Assembly: GCA_031289515.1 (NCBI GenBank)
Contig: JAITPH010000170.1
Coordinates: 1 to 11,996 of the forward strand
Origin: Tannerella sp.
GTDB lineage: Bacteria > Bacteroidota > Bacteroidia > Bacteroidales > Tannerellaceae
Reading direction: 5' to 3'
Length of the DNA: 11,996 nucleotides
Shown here: piece by piece, positions 6,214 to 11,996 of the stretch
How the letters are laid out: each line of letters begins with the position of its first letter
How positions within the stretch are numbered: position 1 is the stretch's first letter
Notes under the pieces: model-generated
What the model was told of the DNA's origin: nothing
What the model saw: only the letters and a program-made list of their open reading frames with translations
The model's database searches: none
Made by a program: the position numbers and the translations under genes

Positions 6214-6833
6214 TTAAAAACATCGTATTTGATATGGGCGGCGTGATAGTCGATGTTCAACTTGACCGCGCTATACGTAACTTCAAAAATATCGGCGTCG
6301 CAGATGCGGATGAATTGATAGATTCGAGCCATCACAAGGGAATATTTATAGATTTCGAGAACGGCGAAATTGATACCGACGAGTTTTGTCGGGCGCTTTG
6401 CGAACATGCGAATAAATTTATTCCCCGCAAAGACATTGAAGATGCGTGGCGAAGCATGATTGACCCGCCGTTGCAGTACAAATCGGACTTCGTAAAAGAG
6501 TTGCGGCGCTCATATAAATTATACCTGCTCACAAACAACAACCCCATCATCATGGATTGGGCGCGGTCGGAAGGTTTCGCGCCCGACGGAAGCGCCTTGT
6601 CGGACTGTTTCGATAAAATCTACGTTTCATACGAGATGAAATGTACAAAGCCCGACTTGACAATCTTCCGGAAGATGATAGAAGACGCAGGCATAATGCC
6701 GGAAGAAACGCTTTACATCGACGACAGCGCGGAAAACTGCTCCGCCGCCGAAACGGCCGGACTTACCGCATTACTTGTCGAAAACGGCTCGGACTGGCGC
6801 GAAAAGGCGTCACTGATGCTGGGGACGTATTAA
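6210..6833 (+). CDS. HAD-superfamily hydrolase (YihX-like phosphatase)
   Basis: A 207-residue cytoplasmic HAD hydrolase. Motif I is FDMGGVIVD with nucleophile D8; the usual second Asp, two residues on, is Gly10, as in YihX-type sugar phosphatases (D-L-G-N-V) rather than D-x-D phosphatases such as SerB. Motif II is LLTNNN (T108), motif III KCTKPD (K147), and motif IV YIDDSAENC (D171, D172). The helical cap lies between about 15 and 90. Translationally coupled to the DUF1015 gene and fourth in the serine operon, it is a candidate phosphoserine phosphatase by position. However, motif I argues for a different substrate, such as a sugar phosphate, so I leave the substrate open. Its 3' end overlaps the convergent DUF4301 gene by 24 bases. 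Confidence 0.88.
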   Translation: MIKNIVFDMGGVIVDVQLDRAIRNFKNIGVADADELIDSSHHKGIFIDFENGEIDTDEFCRALCEHANKFIPRKDIEDAWRSMIDPPLQYKSDFVKELRRSYKLYLLTNNNPIIMDWARSEGFAPDGSALSDCFDKIYVSYEMKCTKPDLTIFRKMIEDAGIMPEETLYIDDSAENCSAAETAGLTALLVENGSDWREKASLMLGTY

Positions 6834-8330
6834 GTCGTTCACCGTCTTCACAGGGTTGAACGTTTCGATCGGCACTTCCACAAAAACCGTGTTCCAGTCG
6901 CTCATTGCGCCGTTCCACAAGCCGGGCAATTCGAGCGCTTTCAGGTTGCGTCCGTCCTTGCTCTTTTGGGAGATGAAGCCGGTATTTTTGTCCACAAAAT
7001 CGGGAAGGTTGTATTTGTTGCCGTGAGCGTCTTTCAATGCACAAACGAGGTCTACCGGATTGAAATGCGACCCTTTTTCAAAGGCTTTTTTCGAATCTTC
7101 GTTCGACATGTCAATCTGCGAGCTTTCGAGAATTTGCAGTTGGTAAGCGCCGTCGGGACTAACCGTGATGAACGGACCGCCGCCCGGCTCGCCTTCGTTA
7201 CGTACCATCCCGCAGACTCGCAGCGGACGCATCAGTTTGCGCTTGATATACAGCACCAGTTCAACGTCTTCGAGGTATTTTGTATCCGGATTCTTGATGC
7301 ACAGGTCGTCCTGCAGGAAATATATCATGTCTTCTATCTGTTCATGCGTATAATCGCCGCTTTCTATAAGCCTGACATATTCGAATATCCTCTTTTGCAG
7401 CGACACGAGCGCCCCGGCTATAACTTTCTTGTAACGAATCGTCTCACCTTTGAAACTGTCGGGCACGACGTTGTCTATGTTCTTGATAAACACCACGTCG
7501 GCGTCAATATCGTTGAGATTCCGAATAAGAGCGCCATGACCTCCGGGACGGAAGACCAGTTTCCCCTTCACATCGCGGAACGGCGCGTTTGCCAAGTCAA
7601 CCGCAACAGTATCCGTATTAGACTGTTGTACGCTGAAACTCAGGTGATATTTCACTCCGAACTTCGCTTCGTAAAAAGGAATCTTTTCTCCGGCAAGTCG
7701 CTCAAACAGAGGCTGATGTTCGGGCGAAACGGTAAAATGAATATTCACGTTTTTATCCGAGCCTGCCGCATATAACGCGCCTTCTACGAGATGTTCCTCC
7801 ATAGCCGCCCGCGCGCCTTCGGGATATTCGTGAAACAGTAAAAGCCCTTTCGGTAACGAGCCGTAACGCAGTCCTTTATCATCCAACAAATTTGACACGA
7901 CAGTCTTGTAGTCGCCTGCTTTCATAAGCGTTGCAATATCTTTGCCTTCATTCTCCAGACACTTGCCGTTCAATTCTTTATAAAACGCGAACAATTCGAT
8001 GCTGTCGAAGAATTTCTTTTCAAAAGCAGTTGCAGGAGTGTCGTATTCGGCTGAAAGAAAGGAAAACAAATCCTTGAACATGCGGCTTGCCGCGCCCGAA
8101 GCCGGAACAAACTTCACAACCGTATTATTGTCGCAAAGGAAGTCTTCCCACGCTCCGATATAGTCGTCCTGTTCATTTTCCGACAGTTTGACAATACCTT
8201 TTTCTATCGATGCCGAAGCCTTGATTTCCAGAAATGGAAACCCCTGAATGAAGTAATTCAATTGTTCTTCAACCTGTTCCTGCGTCAGGTTTTTCGTCTT
8301 GAGTTGTATTAAATCGTTTGCAATAAGCAT
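6810..8330 (-). CDS. DUF4301 family protein, nucleotidyltransferase-like
   Basis: A 506-residue soluble protein with no signal peptide or membrane segment. I recognise it as DUF4301, a Bacteroidota family without an assigned function that I know of. Segments of note are FVPASGAASRMFK (74-86), LPKGLLLFHEYPEGARAA (159-176), VFRPGGHGALIRNL (259-272) and DVVFIKNIDNVVPD (278-291). The first resembles the G-x-G-T-R-M nucleotide loop, and the last two the GNGGLY and V-D-N motifs, of UDP-sugar pyrophosphorylases. A GT-A-like nucleotidyltransferase fold is therefore my inference. It stands alone on its strand, is convergent with the serine operon with a 24-base overlap at the stop codons, and is divergent from the metallophosphoesterase gene. 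A predicted promoter lies at 8414-8383. Confidence 0.85.
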   Translation of the reverse strand: MLIANDLIQLKTKNLTQEQVEEQLNYFIQGFPFLEIKASASIEKGIVKLSENEQDDYIGAWEDFLCDNNTVVKFVPASGAASRMFKDLFSFLSAEYDTPATAFEKKFFDSIELFAFYKELNGKCLENEGKDIATLMKAGDYKTVVSNLLDDKGLRYGSLPKGLLLFHEYPEGARAAMEEHLVEGALYAAGSDKNVNIHFTVSPEHQPLFERLAGEKIPFYEAKFGVKYHLSFSVQQSNTDTVAVDLANAPFRDVKGKLVFRPGGHGALIRNLNDIDADVVFIKNIDNVVPDSFKGETIRYKKVIAGALVSLQKRIFEYVRLIESGDYTHEQIEDMIYFLQDDLCIKNPDTKYLEDVELVLYIKRKLMRPLRVCGMVRNEGEPGGGPFITVSPDGAYQLQILESSQIDMSNEDSKKAFEKGSHFNPVDLVCALKDAHGNKYNLPDFVDKNTGFISQKSKDGRNLKALELPGLWNGAMSDWNTVFVEVPIETFNPVKTVNDLIRPQHQ

Positions 8331-8382
8331 ATTATATTGTTTTAATTATTATCGTCTTTTCCGGATTCTCACCGTTTTGCAG

Positions 8383-8414
8383 CAAAATTAAGAATAAAAA
8401 TCGTAACCGTGAAA
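8383..8414 (-). promoter_or_regulatory. Predicted promoter of the DUF4301 gene
   Basis: Read on the minus strand, 8390-8383 is TAATTTTG, a perfect TAnnTTTG -7 element. TTTC at 8414-8411 gives a 3/4 match to the -33 TTTG with a 20-base spacer. The ATG at 8330-8328 lies about 50 bases downstream. Confidence 0.5.
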
Positions 8415-8432
8415 TAAAACAGGAAATTTTAT

Positions 8433-8464
8433 TTTGGATTATTTCATAATTTGTCGTAATATTG
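8433..8464 (+). promoter_or_regulatory. Predicted promoter of the metallophosphoesterase-relA unit
   Basis: TTTG at 8433-8436 and TAATATTG at 8457-8464 (one mismatch to TAnnTTTG) are 20 bases apart. Transcription would start near 8470, about 28 bases before the ATG at 8499. The leader is A-rich. It is arranged back to back with the DUF4301 promoter in the same 168-base gap. Confidence 0.5.
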
Positions 8465-8498
8465 CACGAATTTTGACAACAAATTAATAAGAATAACT

Positions 8499-9659
8499 AT
8501 GAAGAAGTTTATATTACTGCTGCTTTTAATAGCAACGCCGGCGTTATGCCGGGCACAGGAACGTTTTGAGATAATATGCGGACCTTATTTGCAGAACGTC
8601 ACCGAAAACGAGGCGACCGTTACGTGGATTACCAACCGTAGAGGCATCGCCTGGGTAGAAATTGCGCCGGACAACAAGAATCATTTCTATTCCGACGAAC
8701 ATCCGCGCTTTTATGCAGCCGATTTGGGCAGAAAAACGGTCGGCAGGGTACATACGGTGAAGATTACGGGATTACAGAAGGGAACTCGCTACCGTTACAG
8801 GATTTTTTCGCAGGAAACGACCGACGAGCAACAATTCTATATGGGCTACGGTCGCACCGTCGCTTCGGATGTGTATCAACGCGAGCCTTTTTACTTCAAG
8901 ACGAAGGATTCCGGCGTTTCCGACTTCCATTTTGCCGTCGTAAACGACATTCACAATGACTATAATCGCCTGGATTCGCTTATCGGTCGGGTAGACAAAA
9001 AGACGCTGGATTTTGTGATATTCAACGGCGACATGGTCAATCAGATGTTATCGGAGGAGGTCATAATCGACGGTTTCCTTAAAACGGCGGTCAAGTCGTT
9101 TGCCTCCGAAATACCGTTCTATTATGCACGCGGCAATCACGAAACGCGGGGATTGTTTTCAAGCGAGTTTATGCGCTATTTCTCCACTCCGACGGGGCTT
9201 CCGTATTATACTTTGCAATACGGCCCGGTCTTTTTTGTCTTCATCGATTCGGGCGAGGATAAACCGGACGGCGACGTTGAGTATTACGGTCTCGGAGCGT
9301 ATGACGAGTACCGCAAAAAAGAGGCGGAATGGCTGAAAGAGGTCTTGCAGAGCGAGGACTTCAAAAAAGCGCCGGTGAAAATCGCCATCATGCACATTCC
9401 GCCCGACAATGACACGTGGCACGGCGGCTACGAGGTGCGCCGACTGTTTCTTCCCTTGCTCAACGAAGCGGGCATCGACCTGATGTTGAGCGGACATACG
9501 CATCAGCACGCTTATATCCCCAAAGGCGAGGATATTTGCAATTTTCCGCTATTGATAAACAGCAACAAACATATCGTCGACATTCAAATAAACGGCAGGA
9601 AAATATCTATAAATATCAAGACCGTCGACGGCAAAATTTTCAAGAAGATAGATTTGTAG
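8499..9659 (+). CDS. Exported metallophosphoesterase with purple-acid-phosphatase-like N-domain
   Basis: A 386-residue exported phosphohydrolase. A signal peptide (MKK, Leu-rich core, probable cleavage after CRA at residue 19) is followed by a fibronectin-III-like domain (about 24-136) with GPYLQNVTENEATVTW and HTVKITGLQKGTRYRYRI, typical of purple acid phosphatase N-domains. The calcineurin-like catalytic domain shows every metal-ligand motif: NDIHND (D150, H152), NGDMVN (D178), GNHE (N213, H214), IMHIPP (H299) and SGHTHQH (H333, H335). It probably acts in the periplasm or at the cell surface on phosphomonoesters or diesters; the substrate cannot be read from sequence. The Cys in PALC is not a good lipobox. 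The relA-like gene starts 6 bases after its stop, so the two are likely co-transcribed, though a functional link is not obvious. Confidence 0.92.
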   Translation: MKKFILLLLLIATPALCRAQERFEIICGPYLQNVTENEATVTWITNRRGIAWVEIAPDNKNHFYSDEHPRFYAADLGRKTVGRVHTVKITGLQKGTRYRYRIFSQETTDEQQFYMGYGRTVASDVYQREPFYFKTKDSGVSDFHFAVVNDIHNDYNRLDSLIGRVDKKTLDFVIFNGDMVNQMLSEEVIIDGFLKTAVKSFASEIPFYYARGNHETRGLFSSEFMRYFSTPTGLPYYTLQYGPVFFVFIDSGEDKPDGDVEYYGLGAYDEYRKKEAEWLKEVLQSEDFKKAPVKIAIMHIPPDNDTWHGGYEVRRLFLPLLNEAGIDLMLSGHTHQHAYIPKGEDICNFPLLINSNKHIVDIQINGRKISINIKTVDGKIFKKIDL

Positions 9660-9665
9660 GGCGTC

Positions 9666-11879
9666 ATGGAAGAATCGAAGTTTTTTACGGAAGAAGAAAA
9701 GAAGCTGTTTTTCTCGAAATACAGGGAGTTAACCGGCGCGCTTTCGGAGAGTCTGGAGAAAGACGACGCCCCCAAGATACGCCAACTGCTCAAGCCTGTA
9801 GTAGCGATGGAGTGTTACGGACGCGACCACAACGGCATCAACGGACTGCTGCGAAACATCGAAACAGCCCTGATTGCCACGAAGGACATCGGACTGAAAC
9901 GCACTTCGATTCTGGCGCTGATTCTCTATCGTCCGGTTCTGAAAAAAGCTATCTCCATCGAGGAAATAGAAAAGACTTTCAGCGCCGAAGTATCGCTGAT
10001 AATAAACAGGCTGTTGAAGACTTCCGACCTTTACGCCCGCAATACGGCGATAAATTCCGACAACTTTCATCACCTGCTTTTTTCGTTTGCCGAAGACGTC
10101 CGCGTGATACTCATCATGATAGCCGACCGCCTTTGCATGATGCGGCTCGGCAAGGCGATGACCGAGGAAAAGGAGCGGATGAGACTTGCCACGGAGGTCT
10201 CGTACATCTACGCTCCTCTGGCGCACCGTCTCGGTCTGTACAAGATAAAAAGCGAGCTGGAGGATTTGTCGCTGAAATACCTCGATCCCAACCAGTATTA
10301 CCGCATAAAGGACAAGCTGAACGAGACGAAACGCTCGCGCGACGAATATATCGGGAAATTCATCGATCCGGTCAGCAGGGAACTCGAAAAAACCGGCTTG
10401 ACGTTCGACATCAAGGGACGGACGAAATCCATACATTCGATAAACACCAAAATGAAGAAGCAGAAGGTCGATTTCGAGGGGATATACGACCTGTTCGCCA
10501 TCCGCGTCGTCCTCAATTCCGCGCCGGAGAAAGAGCGTTCCGACTGCTGGCAGGCTTTTTCAATCATCACGGACATGTACCAGCCGAACCCGAAACGCAT
10601 GCGCGACTGGCTTTCCGTCCCGAAAGGCAATGGCTACGAAAGCCTTCACATAACCGTTTTAGGTCCGTCGAAACGCTGGGTGGAAGTGCAGATCCGGACG
10701 CAACGCATGGACGAAATCGCCGAAAAGGGTCTCGCCGCGCACTGGAAATACAAGGGCGTACACGAGGAACGCGGACTGGACGATTTCCTTGCGGACGTGA
10801 GGGCGGCGCTCGAAAACCGGAGTTCGACGCCGATGGACCTGATGCGGGAATTTAAAACGGACTTTTACCAGGACGAAATATACGTTTTCACTCCGACCGG
10901 CGACCTTCTGAAACTCGGCGTCGGAGCCACGGTGCTCGATTTCGCCTTTGCCATTCATTCAAAGATCGGCAGCCGCTGCATCTCCGGAAAGGTGAACGGA
11001 AAGAACGTCCCGATCAGACACGTGCTGAACAACGGCGATTCGATAGAGGTCGTGACGTCGCCCGCCCAGACGCCCAAGCGCGACTGGCTCTCGTTCGTGG
11101 CAACGGCAAAGGCGCGCAACAAAATCAAACAGGCTCTGCGCGAAGAGGAAGCCAGAACGGCCGACCTCGCCAAAGAACAGATCCAGAGACGCATCAAGAA
11201 CCGCAAGGTCGACATCGACGAGCCGTCCCTGATGAGGTATATCAAGAAAAAGGGCTTTAAAACGGTGACCGACTTTTATCTGGCCATCTCGGACGGCAAA
11301 CTCGACATAAACACGGCTATCGACGAGTGCGTCGAACTTGAGCAGAAAGACCGCGATGCGTCGGACAGGACGGAATTGCGCAGCGCCGAAGACTTCGTCG
11401 CCAACATCGAAGCCAAAGAGCTTTCCACGCATCAGGACGTGCTGATTATCGACAAGAATCTCACCGGAATAGACTACAAGCTGGCGAAATGCTGCAATCC
11501 GATATACGGCGATCCCGTTTTCGGATTTGTTTCGACCGCAGGCATAAAAATTCACCGCATGACCTGCCCCAACGCTTCGGAGATGCGCAACCGCTTCGGA
11601 TACCGCATCATACCGGCCGAATGGAGCGGAAAGGGCACAAGCGGATACATCGTCACGCTGCGCATAGTCGGCAACGACGACATCGGCATCGTGACAAACA
11701 TCACGTCCGTAATAAGCAAGGAAAACAAGGTATCGCTGCGGTCGATAAACATAGATTCCGTAGACGGCCTTTTTCAGGGAACGTTTTCCATAACCGTCTC
11801 CGACGCCTCCACGCTTACCTCGCTGACAAAAAAACTTCAGGGCGTGAAAGGCGTAAAAAACGTCGGCAGACTTCAATAA
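9666..11879 (+). CDS. relA: Long RelA/SpoT homologue, probably (p)ppGpp synthetase only
   Basis: A 737-residue stringent-response enzyme that should transfer pyrophosphate from ATP to GDP/GTP. Domain order is degenerate HD hydrolase (about 30-190), synthetase (about 240-365), TGS (about 401-465), helical (466-575), conserved-cysteine region (YKLAKCCNPI, 604-613, to MTCPNA) and ACT (about 660-737). In the hydrolase domain H55 and the later D144 (EDVRVILIMIADRL) remain, but the catalytic His-Asp pair is replaced by Tyr88-Arg89 in LILYRPVLKK, so ppGpp hydrolysis is unlikely. The synthetase keeps KSIHSINTKM, YDLFAIRVV (D275), GNGYESLH (Y324) and VEVQIRT (E340). The motif separating enzyme classes reads R-M-R-D (311-314), closer to R-x-K-D of bifunctional enzymes than to E-x-D-D of RelA. 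As I recall, Bacteroides carries two long RSH proteins; this matches the synthetase-biased one. The gene is GC-rich relative to the left part of the window. Confidence 0.95.
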   Translation: MEESKFFTEEEKKLFFSKYRELTGALSESLEKDDAPKIRQLLKPVVAMECYGRDHNGINGLLRNIETALIATKDIGLKRTSILALILYRPVLKKAISIEEIEKTFSAEVSLIINRLLKTSDLYARNTAINSDNFHHLLFSFAEDVRVILIMIADRLCMMRLGKAMTEEKERMRLATEVSYIYAPLAHRLGLYKIKSELEDLSLKYLDPNQYYRIKDKLNETKRSRDEYIGKFIDPVSRELEKTGLTFDIKGRTKSIHSINTKMKKQKVDFEGIYDLFAIRVVLNSAPEKERSDCWQAFSIITDMYQPNPKRMRDWLSVPKGNGYESLHITVLGPSKRWVEVQIRTQRMDEIAEKGLAAHWKYKGVHEERGLDDFLADVRAALENRSSTPMDLMREFKTDFYQDEIYVFTPTGDLLKLGVGATVLDFAFAIHSKIGSRCISGKVNGKNVPIRHVLNNGDSIEVVTSPAQTPKRDWLSFVATAKARNKIKQALREEEARTADLAKEQIQRRIKNRKVDIDEPSLMRYIKKKGFKTVTDFYLAISDGKLDINTAIDECVELEQKDRDASDRTELRSAEDFVANIEAKELSTHQDVLIIDKNLTGIDYKLAKCCNPIYGDPVFGFVSTAGIKIHRMTCPNASEMRNRFGYRIIPAEWSGKGTSGYIVTLRIVGNDDIGIVTNITSVISKENKVSLRSINIDSVDGLFQGTFSITVSDASTLTSLTKKLQGVKGVKNVGRLQ

Positions 11880-11907
11880 TTGAAAGTTGAAAATTGAAAA
11901 TTGACAA
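11880..11907 (+). repeat. Four tandem TTGAAAR-like heptamers after relA
   Basis: Directly after the relA stop come TTGAAAG, TTGAAAA, TTGAAAA and TTGACAA, four head-to-tail 7-base units in 28 bases. Similar TTGAAAATTGA strings are familiar from Bacteroidota intergenic DNA. There is no hairpin or T-tract, so it is not an intrinsic terminator. The unit number may vary between strains. Confidence 0.7.
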
Positions 11908-11928
11908 TGAAAGAGACTTGTCATGTCT

Positions 11929-11963
11929 GTCATTGCGAGGAAATCACTATACAAGTTTAGCAA
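11929..11963 (+). repeat. Dispersed repeat fragment (GTCATTGCGAGG plus palindrome-like core)
   Basis: GTCATTGCGAGG (11929-11940) is the exact reverse complement of 113-124. It is followed at 11944-11963 by TCACTATACAAGTTTAGCAA, which matches 17 of 20 bases of the palindrome centre at 333-352 (TCACTAAACAAGTTTAGTGA). Having both words together here suggests one composite intergenic repeat, with its parts scattered near the left end of the window. Confidence 0.5.
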
Positions 11964-11972
11964 AGAGGAAGA

Positions 11973-11996
11973 ATGGCAAAGAAAAACCGCTATGTC
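11973..11996 (+). CDS. Possible start of the next gene (partial, cut by window edge)
   Basis: An ATG at 11973 follows AGAGG (11964-11968) at a 4-base spacing and opens MAKKNRYV up to the edge. The lysine-rich start is gene-like, but eight codons are too few to name a product. The ribosome-binding site overlaps the end of the repeat fragment. Confidence 0.4.

Noticed and set aside
6966..7775. 269-codon open frame opposite the DUF4301 gene
   Set aside because: It is the complement of a well-supported reading frame and has no recognisable motif.
8499..8560. Lipoprotein signal in the phosphoesterase (Cys17)
   Set aside because: Residues before the Cys are P-A-L, which do not fit the lipobox; ordinary signal peptidase cleavage after CRA fits better.
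9416..10855. 479-codon open frame on the plus strand spanning the end of the phosphoesterase gene and the start of relA
   Set aside because: It is out of frame with two well-supported genes, its protein is Arg-rich low-complexity with no family likeness, and long false frames are common in GC-rich coding DNA.
10959..11963. 334-codon antisense open frame under relA
   Set aside because: It mirrors relA codons, begins within the tandem heptamers, and shows no recognisable domain.

Overview
The window looks like chromosomal DNA from a member of the Bacteroidota, most likely order Bacteroidales. Several things point there: promoter-like TTTG / TAnnTTTG pairs in the intergenic gaps, A-rich leaders with few Shine-Dalgarno sites, a short ACT-less SerA carrying the lineage-typical TPKKMGAQTAEAN tail, and families I know mainly from this group (DUF4301, a DUF6108-like secreted protein, and the ECF sigma factor / one-TM protein / exported protein / beta-barrel layout). 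No RNA gene, CRISPR array, transposase or phage gene is visible.

Layout. Positions 1-424 hold no intact gene. There is a leftward promoter-like pair at the edge, a short reading frame that looks like the last ~30 residues of a Bacteroidales 6-bladed beta-propeller protein, a copy of a 12-bp repeat word, and a perfect 20-bp-arm palindrome. Positions 425-2674 (minus) form a compact four-gene operon: ECF sigma factor, a one-TM putative anti-sigma protein, a small exported protein, and a putative outer-membrane beta-barrel. Positions 2952-6833 (plus) form a serine-biosynthesis operon: serC, serA, a DUF1015 protein and a HAD phosphatase, with gaps of 5 and 8 bases and then an ATGA overlap. Position 6810-8330 (minus) is a DUF4301 protein whose 3' end overlaps the HAD gene by 24 bases. 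After a divergent promoter gap come an exported purple-acid-phosphatase-like metallophosphoesterase (8499-9659) and a long RelA/SpoT homologue (9666-11879), 6 bases apart. The last 117 bases contain tandem heptamers, a second copy of the repeat word, a degenerate copy of the palindrome core, and the first eight codons of another gene.

How the genes work together. The sigma operon reads as a self-contained envelope-sensing unit. SerA and SerC make phosphoserine from 3-phosphoglycerate. The final phosphatase step could be supplied by the HAD enzyme, although its active site is not the classical SerB type, and the DUF1015 protein carries a D-G-H-H-R motif reminiscent of the archaeal free-serine kinase SerK. 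The RelA/SpoT homologue has a complete synthetase domain but has lost the catalytic His-Asp pair of the hydrolase domain, so it is probably synthetase-only.

Best candidates for a second look: the DUF1015/HAD part of the serine operon, the pairing of a dead hydrolase domain with an R-x-R-D synthetase motif in the RelA homologue, the sugar-nucleotidyltransferase-like motifs in DUF4301, and the repeat family present at both window ends. I found no clear sign of a wholly new system such as a defence island. All assignments rest on reading motifs by eye; no database search was run.
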